This document shows, one piece after another, positions 1-6,783 of a DNA stretch of 18,901 nt; the stretch's first letter is position 1, and the number at the start of each line of letters is the position of its first letter. This stretch comes from F23-D06 sp002392325 (GTDB lineage Bacteria; Bacteroidota; Bacteroidia; Bacteroidales; WCHB1-69): NCBI GenBank assembly GCA_946624065.1, contig CAMORT010000046.1, positions 1 through 18,901 of the forward strand, in the 5' to 3' direction. The translations under genes and the position numbers were made by a program. The notes under the pieces were generated by a model. The model ran no database searches. It was not told the DNA's origin and saw only the letters and a list, made by a program, of their open reading frames with translations.

Positions 1-1
1 C

Positions 2-33
2 ATTCCGCAAGACGCGCCAGCGTTGAGCGGAAT
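2..33 (-). terminator. Possible hairpin terminator after the EamA permease
   Basis: Directly past the stop codon of the permease, ATTCCGC (2-8) pairs with GCGGAAT (27-33). Inside it lies a second 4-bp stem (ACGC/GCGT on the minus strand) around a TGGC loop, separated from the outer stem by a 3x3 internal loop. The position fits a transcription end for the minus-strand gene. The window stops before any T-run could be seen, so it may equally be a chance fold or the leader of the next gene. Confidence 0.35.
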
Positions 34-966
34 CTACAACTTAGCCGAGGTCATTTGTTCCTTCGCCCGGCTCGTGGTCACCAGATATACACCCAAGATA
101 ATGAGCGCCAGGGCCACGGGCTTGTTCCAGGTAAAGATGTCCTGTCCGAATGCGATGGCAACGGCGGCAGTCACTAAAGGCTGCAGGTTGCTGTACATGC
201 TCACGGTGGTGGGGCGTATGTGGCGCAAGGCGATGGGCAGCAGGAAATAGGAGACCACGGTGGCGAAGATAAGCACGGTGAAGAGGTTAAGATAGGCGCT
301 CACGGGCGCATGACCCACCAGCATCGGACAACTCTCCGCTGACAAAAACGGAATCCCCATGGGCACGCAGATGACGCTTCCGTAAAGGAAAATCCATTTC
401 ATCATGGTGATGGGGCTGTATTTGTTAGAAATAGCCCTCGTAAGGATCAGATAACCAGCGTAGAAGAGGATGTTGACCAGACACAGCAGCAGTCCTAGAG
501 CGGTCGCGTTGGCGTCGTTGCCCCACGAAAAGAGCACCACCATCAGCGCGCCGCCAATGCCGATGAACACGCCCAGTGATTTGCGCCAGGAGATGGGCTC
601 CTTGAGAAACACGGCGGCCATGAGCATCACAATCAATGGGCTGGTGGCCGAAACCAGCGACACGTAGCAGGGCGAGGTGTAGCGGAACGCCTCCGAGAAG
701 GCGACCAGCGTGCCCGCCAGCACGATGCCGCCCCAAATAAGGATGTGCATGTCGCGCCTGCCCACACGCTCGCGTGTGCCTGTAAGCAAACTCAATAACC
801 AAAAAGCCGCCGTACCAAATAACATGCGTACGGCGGTGAAAACCTCTGGGGATATGTATTGCGGGACTACGGCCTTGGAACAGTTGGGGTTAATGCCGAA
901 GATGACATACACCGCCAATGCGGCCAGATGTCCGACCCATTTTCTGTTTTGTTTTTTGTCTGACAT
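34..966 (-). CDS. EamA/DMT-superfamily permease
   Basis: A 310-residue inner-membrane protein with about ten hydrophobic segments in two similar halves, the usual architecture and length of the EamA (drug/metabolite transporter) family. The first helix follows a short basic N-terminus, and the second half contains the typical proline- and serine-rich segment before a conserved stretch (TTVSMYSNLQPLVTA). Such permeases export amino acids, metabolites or drugs, but the substrate cannot be told from sequence. The frame stays open to 993. I start at the ATG at 966 (MSDKKQNRK) because the upstream part would be encoded by the terminator hairpin of the preceding gene. No promoter of its own is evident, so read-through from the upstream pair is possible. 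Confidence 0.88.
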   Translation of the reverse strand: MSDKKQNRKWVGHLAALAVYVIFGINPNCSKAVVPQYISPEVFTAVRMLFGTAAFWLLSLLTGTRERVGRRDMHILIWGGIVLAGTLVAFSEAFRYTSPCYVSLVSATSPLIVMLMAAVFLKEPISWRKSLGVFIGIGGALMVVLFSWGNDANATALGLLLCLVNILFYAGYLILTRAISNKYSPITMMKWIFLYGSVICVPMGIPFLSAESCPMLVGHAPVSAYLNLFTVLIFATVVSYFLLPIALRHIRPTTVSMYSNLQPLVTAAVAIAFGQDIFTWNKPVALALIILGVYLVTTSRAKEQMTSAKL

Positions 967-975
967 ATAAAATGT

Positions 976-1004
976 CGCAGGGGCGAATATCATTCGCCCC
1001 TGCG
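976..1004 (-). terminator. Perfect 13-bp hairpin terminator
   Basis: CGCAGGGGCGAAT (976-988) and ATTCGCCCCTGCG (992-1004) are exact reverse complements around a 3-base loop. The hairpin starts 11 bp past the stop codon of the cysteine-desulfurase-like gene. On the minus strand it is followed by ACATTTTATATG, a short T-rich stretch. Stem stability and position fit an intrinsic terminator for the threonine dehydrogenase/desulfurase pair. The symmetry means it could also work on the plus strand, but no plus-strand gene ends here. Confidence 0.8.
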
Positions 1005-1015
1005 GTCGTGTGGCA

Positions 1016-2176
1016 TTAGTTTTTCAGTGCGGCGATTTCCTTCACGGCGTTGATGCAGGTGTCAATCTCCTCTTCCGTGTTGAACGCGCCGATACTCAAA
1101 CGCACGGTGCCGTCAACAGGCAGCGTGCCGATGCGCTCGTGCACCAGCGGGGCGCACTGCAGACCGGTGCGGCATGCGATGTCATAGTCCACATCCAGCA
1201 TGGTGCCCACATCCATGGCCTCGAAGCCCTTCACATTGATGGAGAGCACGGGGTTCTGGTTCTCAACGGTGGTGGCGCAATATACGGTCACGCCCTCAAT
1301 CTCGCGGAGGCCGTCGCGGAGTTTCTTCCACAGTTTCATCTCCTGATCATGGATGTTCTGGATACCTTTCTCCTCAATCCATTTCACACCTCTGTACAAA
1401 CCGCTGATGCCGAGCATGTTCATGGTGCCGGCTTCCAGACGGTAAGGATACTCGTCGAGGTGGGTGCGCACGGCGGAACGCACGCCTGTGCCGCCGAAGC
1501 GGGTTTGGCGCACTTCCACGCCCTCAGCCACATAGGAACCGCCGATACCGGTGGGTCCCATCAAACATTTGTGGCCCGTAAAAGCATATGCGTCAACACC
1601 ATAGTCCAGCATGTTCATCTCCACAGCGCCGGCGCCTTGGCTGCCATCCACTACGAAGATAAGGCCATTTTCCTTGCAAACCTTGCCGATTTCCTTAATG
1701 GGTTGCACGGTGCCGATCACATTGGAGCACTGTGTGCAAACCACCATCTTGGTATTCGGTTTGATGGCTTTCTTGAAATCATCAGGATGCACATAACCGG
1801 CCTCGTCAAAAGGCAGATAAGTGACCTCGATGATGCCCTGCTGCTCGAGGCAGTAGAGCGGACGAAGCACGGAGTTGTGCTCCAACATGGTGGTGATGAC
1901 ATGGGAACCTTTCTGTGCAAGTCCTTGAATCAGAATGTTCAAGGAGTCGGTGGCGTTGTAGCTGAAAGTCAGACGGCGCTCGTCAACCTTGGCGCCTCCG
2001 TTGAAAAGTTGGGAGAGCAGGCGGCGGGTGTCGGTCAGCAGCTCACCGGTCTCAATGCCAGCGTCGTAGCCGGCACGGCCCGGACTCACACCGTGCACAC
2101 GGTAAAAGTTGTCCATGAAATCGTAAACCTCTTTCGGTTTCGGAAATGATGTTGCGGAATTATCTAAGTAAATCAT
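1016..2176 (-). CDS. Cysteine desulfurase-like PLP enzyme (class V aminotransferase fold)
   Basis: 386 residues, full length for the NifS/SufS-like branch of class V aminotransferases. The N-terminus LDNSATSFPKP is the family's start signature. H100 (TMLEH), D177 and Q180 (VVDGSQGAG) are the expected cofactor contacts, and K203 in TGHK is the predicted Schiff-base lysine. C341 (GLQCAPLVH), followed by the GTVRLSIGAFNT segment, sits where the sulfur-accepting cysteine is expected, so cysteine desulfuration to alanine with persulfide formation is likely. This subgroup (resembling TIGR01977) is distinct from dedicated IscS/SufS enzymes, and its sulfur acceptor is not known. Lyase or transaminase activity cannot be excluded. 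It follows threonine dehydrogenase with a 22-bp gap and is probably co-transcribed with it. Confidence 0.85.
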   Translation of the reverse strand: MIYLDNSATSFPKPKEVYDFMDNFYRVHGVSPGRAGYDAGIETGELLTDTRRLLSQLFNGGAKVDERRLTFSYNATDSLNILIQGLAQKGSHVITTMLEHNSVLRPLYCLEQQGIIEVTYLPFDEAGYVHPDDFKKAIKPNTKMVVCTQCSNVIGTVQPIKEIGKVCKENGLIFVVDGSQGAGAVEMNMLDYGVDAYAFTGHKCLMGPTGIGGSYVAEGVEVRQTRFGGTGVRSAVRTHLDEYPYRLEAGTMNMLGISGLYRGVKWIEEKGIQNIHDQEMKLWKKLRDGLREIEGVTVYCATTVENQNPVLSINVKGFEAMDVGTMLDVDYDIACRTGLQCAPLVHERIGTLPVDGTVRLSIGAFNTEEEIDTCINAVKEIAALKN

Positions 2177-2198
2177 AATGTGTTTATTTAATTGTCTT

Positions 2199-3152
2199 TC
2201 ACTTGCTGAAGCGTTCTCCCAGCACTTTGAGCATGTCCTCGGTCATGGAGGCCAGGTCGTAGATGGGTTTGAATCCCCATTCCTCGCGGGCGCAGTGGTC
2301 GTCCATCTGGTTCGGCCAGGAGTCGGCGATGGTTTGGCGGAGTTCATCGTATTGGTACTCCATCTGGAAATCGGGGATGTGTTTCTTGATTTCGTTGTAG
2401 ATCATCTCCGGTTCAAAGCTCATGGCGGTGATGTTGAAGCTGTTGCGGTGCACGAGCTTGCTCGGGTCGGCTTCCATGAGGTCCATGGCGGCCTTGAGGG
2501 CGTCGGGCATGTACATCATGTCCATGAAGGTGCCTTTGGCGATGGGGCAGGTGAACTTCTCACCTTTGACGGCTGCGTAGTAAATCTCCACAGCGTAGTC
2601 GGTGGTACCGCCGCCGGGCAGCGTGACATTGGAAATCAGGCCAGGGAAGCGCACTGAACGGGTGTCCACGCCGAAGCGTTTGAAGTAGTAGTCGCTGAGC
2701 AACTCGCCCGTCACCTTGGTCACGCCGTAGATGGTTTTGGGGCGTTGGATGGTGTCCTGCGGTGTCATGTCGTGCGGGGTGTCCGGGCCGAACGCGCCGA
2801 TGGAACTCGGAGTGAAGAGGGAGCAACCCATCTCGCGGGAGACTTCCAGGCAGTTGATGAGTGCGCCTACGCCCACATTCCAGCCCAGCATCGGGTTGGC
2901 TTCTGCCTTGGCGGAAAGGATAGCCGCCAGGTTGTAGATAGCGTCGATGTTGTATTTCTTCACCGCATCGGCGATGTCTTGCGCGTTGGTGGCGTCAATC
3001 TTGCAGGAAGGACCGGCCTCGGCCAAGTCTCCTTTCAAGGGGTAAATCATGTCAGCGGCAACCACATTGTCTGTGCCGTATTGTTTTCGTAAAGCGGGTG
3101 TGAGTTCGGAACCGATTTGTCCGCAAGCACCTATAACCAGTATCTTTTTCAT
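2199..3152 (-). CDS. tdh: L-threonine 3-dehydrogenase, short-chain (epimerase-like) type
   Basis: 317 residues of the extended short-chain dehydrogenase/NAD-dependent epimerase fold. The nucleotide-binding glycine motif is GACGQIGSEL (8-17), the acidic residue that favours NAD lies in VVAADM, and the catalytic set is serine/threonine at 115-117 (TPSS) with Y142 and K146 (YGVTK). The overall pattern, including the GTFMDMMYMPDALKA segment, matches the bacterial short-chain threonine dehydrogenases that oxidise L-threonine to 2-amino-3-ketobutyrate, which 2-amino-3-ketobutyrate CoA ligase then cleaves to glycine and acetyl-CoA. No ligase gene is in the window. It has its own -7 element about 40 bp upstream and leads a two-gene unit with the PLP enzyme. 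A related sugar-epimerase function is the main alternative, though I consider it less likely. Confidence 0.82.
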   Translation of the reverse strand: MKKILVIGACGQIGSELTPALRKQYGTDNVVAADMIYPLKGDLAEAGPSCKIDATNAQDIADAVKKYNIDAIYNLAAILSAKAEANPMLGWNVGVGALINCLEVSREMGCSLFTPSSIGAFGPDTPHDMTPQDTIQRPKTIYGVTKVTGELLSDYYFKRFGVDTRSVRFPGLISNVTLPGGGTTDYAVEIYYAAVKGEKFTCPIAKGTFMDMMYMPDALKAAMDLMEADPSKLVHRNSFNITAMSFEPEMIYNEIKKHIPDFQMEYQYDELRQTIADSWPNQMDDHCAREEWGFKPIYDLASMTEDMLKVLGERFSK

Positions 3153-3192
3153 TGTTTTTTTGAATTATATTGTCCTTGCTCAAATAAGCGTG

Positions 3193-3200
3193 CAAAAGTA
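3193..3200 (-). promoter_or_regulatory. -7 promoter element for threonine dehydrogenase
   Basis: On the minus strand the octamer reads TACTTTTG, matching the Bacteroidota -7 consensus TAnnTTTG, 40 bp upstream of the ATG at 3152. The nearest TTTG that could be a -33 box (3228-3231) lies 27 bp away, longer than usual, so the upstream half is uncertain. Confidence 0.55.
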
Positions 3201-3232
3201 CAAAAAAAATGGAGAGGTAGAGCGAGACAAAT

Positions 3233-3296
3233 TCGAAATAACAAAGGCGGTATTTCGAAATTTTGAAATTTTGAAATGCCGCCTTTGTTATTTCGA
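3233..3296. repeat. Long inverted repeat (18-bp perfect arms) between genes
   Basis: Positions 3233-3250 and 3279-3296 are exact reverse complements over 18 bp (TCGAAATAACAAAGGCGG and its complement). After one wobble position the pairing continues inward through TATTTC/GAAATG and AAATTT/AAATTT-like bases, so nearly all of the 64 bases can fold into one rod. It begins 5 bp after the stop codon of the four-helix-bundle gene and ends 32 bp before the -7 element of threonine dehydrogenase. It may be a terminator for the gene above, though the next T-run (3202-3209 complement) is about 24 bp away, or an RNase III-type substrate or a small repeat element. Confidence 0.75.
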
Positions 3297-3301
3297 CGAT
3301 A

Positions 3302-4042
3302 TCACTTCAAACTTCTTGTCCCATTGCATTCCGGATAGCCACTGCAACTCCAGAATTCCTTGCCAGAATTTATCCCTTTCTTAGCAACGCGTTTGATCAT
3401 GGGTTTCCCACATTTCGGACAAGAAGGTGCATTGGCTTTGACACTTTGCGCCGCTCGATAGGCAATTCGGTCGGCACTTAGGGCCTCTGCAAAACCGCCT
3501 TCTTCTTTAAATGTGGCCAATTGGTTGGACAGTTGTTTGTTCAGCATCATAATTAGGCGGTTACAAAGAATGAGCAGACAGTTGGCTTCTGTTGTGGAAT
3601 TTCCAGAACGAAGCCATTTGTCAAATTTCTGCTTTTGACTCAATATATGGATACTGCTCAAATGTTGTACGTCATCCTTATAGATGGGTGGGTCAAGTTG
3701 GACAGCGGTGACAGTCTTATGTTCATCTGATTTCACTGACCATGGGACAGTTTCTCCTCGTAGCAACCAGTTTAGATAGTCGTTGGCCAGTTCGGCGAGA
3801 CTTGCGCGAGCCACATCGGTGAGTTTCATCTCCGTTTCTTTAGATGTGGAACGACGCGAACTGCCTTCCGCAATATTTGCGGGCACAGACCTTGCTGCCT
3901 GCGTCATTTGGTCGTATTGGCGGCCGCAGGGGTCATTTGTGCGGTTGAGATAGTGCATGCAAAAATTCTGTGTGGCCAGTTGTATGACATTAGCCAACAC
4001 CCAAGTATCTAACCAATAATAACCGAATCTTCGTATTTCCAT
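3302..4042 (-). CDS. Four-helix-bundle protein with C-terminal zinc ribbon, function unknown
   Basis: 246 residues. The N-terminal 100 or so are helical with the hallmark AARSVPANIAEGSSRR followed by ELANDYLNWLLRGE, typical of the four-helix-bundle family first seen in intervening sequences of 23S rRNA genes (S23-like, TIGR02436). The last 40 residues hold CPKCGKPM...FWSCSGYPEC, a four-cysteine zinc ribbon of the type at the C-terminus of topoisomerase I. This combination corresponds to the family named 'four helix bundle suffix domain' proteins; no biochemical role is known to me. The frame is open from a TTG at 4078, but that codon overlaps the -7 element at 4076-4083, so I choose the ATG at 4042. 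It stands alone, with AT-rich flanks and a long hairpin after it, which suggests an independently inserted gene. A nucleic-acid-binding role is only inference from the ribbon. Confidence 0.82.
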   Translation of the reverse strand: MEIRRFGYYWLDTWVLANVIQLATQNFCMHYLNRTNDPCGRQYDQMTQAARSVPANIAEGSSRRSTSKETEMKLTDVARASLAELANDYLNWLLRGETVPWSVKSDEHKTVTAVQLDPPIYKDDVQHLSSIHILSQKQKFDKWLRSGNSTTEANCLLILCNRLIMMLNKQLSNQLATFKEEGGFAEALSADRIAYRAAQSVKANAPSCPKCGKPMIKRVAKKGINSGKEFWSCSGYPECNGTRSLK

Positions 4043-4075
4043 TTTCGCGGTTTTTAAATATTTTATTTCCAACCG

Positions 4076-4083
4076 CAAAAATA
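4076..4083 (-). promoter_or_regulatory. -7 promoter element for the four-helix-bundle gene
   Basis: The minus strand reads TATTTTTG, a match to TAnnTTTG, 33 bp before the ATG at 4042. No good -33 TTTG is visible. A 6-bp inverted repeat (GCGGTT at 4047-4052, AACCGC at 4071-4076) overlaps the downstream edge of this element and could be an operator. Confidence 0.5.
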
Positions 4084-4207
4084 TAATTTTTTCCTAATTA
4101 TATGTTAAATTTTAAGCAATATTTTTTTTCTTTGTGAAGAAGCACTAGAAGTCACTGTGCATAATAAGTGAATAATATCTTGATTCTCATAATGTTGAAA
4201 ATAATAA

Positions 4208-5368
4208 TTACAAGTCGGATTTTGGAGACTCCTCCAGCTGCCGCCGCAACTCGTGGATGATGGAGTCCTGCTGGCGGATGGTCTCGTCCTTCTTGTCAAT
4301 AAGGTCCTCGATGATTTCGTTCTGCTGCTTAATGTCGATGGGTTTGTCCGACGACTGCTTGATGATCAGGTTGGTTTTGGTCAGCCCATATTCATTGTGC
4401 AGAATGTTTTGCAACTGGTACACCTGTGTCTCATCCAGCGGCTCGCCAAACAGGATCAGGGTGATGGACTGGCTCCGGTGGTGATATTCACGGTCGGATT
4501 TGATGATCTCCGTTTCGGCCAGCATGTCGCTGTTTTGAATCTCGTTGACGAATTTCTGGCTCTGTGTGTTGAAGGCAGCCTCGCGGATGACATCAACAGC
4601 CAGATAGATGCTGGGTACCAATACGATGACGGTGAAGATGGTGATGATGCGCTTCACGGCCTTGTGGCGATGCTCATCCACAAATTTGACCTGCGGAAAT
4701 CCCAGCAGACGCACGGTGACGAAAGTGGCCAAAGCGATGAAGAAGGAGTTGATGAAGAAGAGATAAAAGGCGCCGAGGAAATACCAGATTTGCCCCGTGG
4801 CGATGCCGAAACCGGCGGTGCAGAGCGGCGGCATCAAGGCGGTGGCGATGGCCACACCGGAGATGACCGTGATGGACTGCGACTTGCGGGAGGTGGCCAG
4901 AATGCCGGCCAAGCCGCCGAAAAATCCGATGAACACATCGAAAATGGTGGGTTGCGTACGCGCTAAAAGTTCTGAACGGGCATCGTTGATGGGGGAGATC
5001 AAGAAATAGAGCGTGGAGGCCGCCAAACTGATTAACACCATGATAATCAGATTCTTCACGGATTTTTGGAGCAGTTTCTCGTCAAATATTCCGATGGCTA
5101 ACCCGATGCCATTGATAGGTCCCATAAGCGGCGAAATCAACATGGCGCCGATGATGACCGCCGTGGAGTTCACATTCAGTCCGACGGATGCCACGATGAT
5201 GGCGAAAAACAGAATCCATACATTGAATCCGCGGAACACCACACTCTGTGAGATGAAGTCCACCGTGGCTTCGTAGTCGGTGTCCTCCTTGATTCGGGTG
5301 TATTCCTTGACTTTGCGCCAAAGCACTTTGAGTGTTCTTGAGAAACGGTTCGGTTTTTCCGGATCCAT
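4208..5368 (-). CDS. DUF389 family integral membrane protein
   Basis: 386 residues. After a short basic N-terminus come about six hydrophobic segments (roughly residues 48-270), including the DUF389 signature region VGLNVNSTAVIIGAMLISPLMGPI and the later ATALMPPLCTAGFG. The function of DUF389 proteins is not established. The C-terminal 120 residues are hydrophilic and probably cytoplasmic, with a likely coiled coil in the last 45 (many E, Q, D and I/L at heptad spacing). The start ATG at 5368 lies 7 bp after the hisS stop, so it is translated from the hisS transcript. There is no obvious functional link to histidyl-tRNA synthetase. I see no strong terminator in the 129-bp AT-rich gap downstream. 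Confidence 0.85.
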   Translation of the reverse strand: MDPEKPNRFSRTLKVLWRKVKEYTRIKEDTDYEATVDFISQSVVFRGFNVWILFFAIIVASVGLNVNSTAVIIGAMLISPLMGPINGIGLAIGIFDEKLLQKSVKNLIIMVLISLAASTLYFLISPINDARSELLARTQPTIFDVFIGFFGGLAGILATSRKSQSITVISGVAIATALMPPLCTAGFGIATGQIWYFLGAFYLFFINSFFIALATFVTVRLLGFPQVKFVDEHRHKAVKRIITIFTVIVLVPSIYLAVDVIREAAFNTQSQKFVNEIQNSDMLAETEIIKSDREYHHRSQSITLILFGEPLDETQVYQLQNILHNEYGLTKTNLIIKQSSDKPIDIKQQNEIIEDLIDKKDETIRQQDSIIHELRRQLEESPKSDL

Positions 5369-5375
5369 GGGACGG

Positions 5376-6740
5376 CTATTTCAGTTTTTCAATCAGGGCG
5401 TCCAGCGCAAGTTCTTCTTGGGTGCCCGTATTCATATCCTTGAGGGTGAATGTCTTATTGTTCCGTTCATTCTCACCAGCCATGATGACGAACGGGATGG
5501 CTTTGTTGTTGGCGTAAGTCATCTGCTTGCCGATTTTGACATGGTCGGGATAAATCTCGGCGGAGATACCAGCCTTGCGCACGGCGCGCAACCCTTGCAG
5601 CGCGTAGGGCTCGTCGTCGTTACTGAAGTTGATGAACAGCGCCTTTACGGGGTTCAGAATCTCAGCGGGGAAGAGGTTGAGCTCGTTCAGAACATCGTAG
5701 ATGCGCTCCGCACCGTAGGAGATGCCCACGCCTGACATGTTCTTAAGTCCGAATATGCCCGTGAGGTTGTCGTAGCGCCCGCCGCCGGAGATGCTGCCCA
5801 TGGCCGCATCCTTGGCCTTCACTTCGAAGATGGCGCCCGTGTAGTAGTTCAGTCCGCGTGCCAGTGTGATGTCAATCTCCACTTCAGTGGACAATTCCAT
5901 ATCCTTCACATAGTCCAACATGGTAGTCAGCTCTTCCACACCCTTCATGCCGATTTCACTGGAAGACAGCAGATTGGAGAGACCGGCCAGCTTTTCAGCA
6001 TTGCTCTGGCCTCCGAAGCAGAAGACAGGTTTCAACTTCTCTACGGCCTCCTGGCAGATGCCTCTTTCCTGCATCTCGGCACACACGGCTTCTTCGCCAA
6101 TCTTGTCCAATTTGTCCATGGCCACGCACAAGTCAGTCACCTTTTCCGCCTCGCCAATCACCTCGGCGATGCCGGACAGTATCTTGCGGTTGTTGACTTT
6201 CATCACCACGGCGATGCCGAATTTGGAGAAAATCTCATCCGTGATCTCAATAAGTTCGGCCTCGTTGATGAGTGAAGTGCTGCCGATGATGTCGGCGTCG
6301 CACTGGTAGAACTCGCGGTAGCGGCCCTTCTGCGGCCGGTCGGCGCGCCATACGGGCTGCATCTGGTAGCGCTTGAACGGGAAGGTAATTTCGTTCTGGT
6401 GCTGCACCACAAAACGGGCAAACGGCACGGTCAGGTCATAGCGCAAGCCCTTCTCGCACAGTTTGGTGGCCAGCTTGTTGACCGACATCTCCGGATCGTT
6501 GAAGTCCACGCCATGCGTGAAATCGCCAGAATTGAGGATCTTGAACAGCAGGCGGTCGCCCTCCTCACCGTATTTGCCCATCAGGGTGGAGAGGTTCTCC
6601 ATCGATGGGGTTTCAATCGGCAGGTAGGCGTGCTTGTAGAATACGGAACGGATGGTGTCGAAAATATAGTTGCGCCGCATCATCTCGGTGGGCGTGAAAT
6701 CTCGGGTTCCTTTTGGGATAGAGGGTTTTACGATGTTCAT
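5376..6740 (-). CDS. hisS: Histidyl-tRNA synthetase
   Basis: 454 residues, a normal length for class II histidyl-tRNA synthetase, which attaches histidine to tRNA-His in the cytoplasm. The N-terminus KPSIPKGTRDF is the family start. Motif 2 lies near 129-154 (WRADRPQKGRYREFYQCDAD). The two histidine-binding segments are RGLNYYTGA (295-303) and GGGRYDNL (319-326). An anticodon-binding domain fills about 365-454 (ALFINFS...AGISAEIY...GKQMTYANNKAIPFVIM). The frame is open upstream to 6914, but that extension would run through the Omp85-like gene and has no family similarity, so the ATG at 6740 is used. It has its own -7 element and is followed at once by the DUF389 gene. Confidence 0.97.
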   Translation of the reverse strand: MNIVKPSIPKGTRDFTPTEMMRRNYIFDTIRSVFYKHAYLPIETPSMENLSTLMGKYGEEGDRLLFKILNSGDFTHGVDFNDPEMSVNKLATKLCEKGLRYDLTVPFARFVVQHQNEITFPFKRYQMQPVWRADRPQKGRYREFYQCDADIIGSTSLINEAELIEITDEIFSKFGIAVVMKVNNRKILSGIAEVIGEAEKVTDLCVAMDKLDKIGEEAVCAEMQERGICQEAVEKLKPVFCFGGQSNAEKLAGLSNLLSSSEIGMKGVEELTTMLDYVKDMELSTEVEIDITLARGLNYYTGAIFEVKAKDAAMGSISGGGRYDNLTGIFGLKNMSGVGISYGAERIYDVLNELNLFPAEILNPVKALFINFSNDDEPYALQGLRAVRKAGISAEIYPDHVKIGKQMTYANNKAIPFVIMAGENERNNKTFTLKDMNTGTQEELALDALIEKLK

Positions 6741-6764
6741 GTTGCAGTTTTTTCTATCAGGGTG

Positions 6765-6772
6765 CAAAGATA
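6765..6772 (-). promoter_or_regulatory. -7 promoter element for hisS
   Basis: The minus strand reads TATCTTTG, an exact TAnnTTTG match, 24 bp upstream of the hisS ATG and 11 bp past the stop codon of the outer-membrane protein gene. It indicates that hisS-DUF389 is transcribed separately from the gene before it. A -33 box is not clear. Confidence 0.65.
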
Positions 6773-6783
6773 CAAAAAACGGC

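Noticed and set aside
1010..2149. 379-codon plus-strand frame opposite the cysteine-desulfurase-like gene
   Set aside because: His/Val/Ala-rich shadow translation with no motifs; the minus-strand frame has all PLP-enzyme signatures.
4079..4207. Possible small RNA or tRNA in the AT-rich gap after the DUF389 gene
   Set aside because: No cloverleaf, no CCA end, only 4-bp stems, and the long A/T run is on the wrong strand for a terminator of the upstream gene.
4253..4966. 237-codon plus-strand frame opposite the DUF389 gene
   Set aside because: Asp/Gly/Val-rich antisense translation without domain features; the minus frame encodes the membrane protein.
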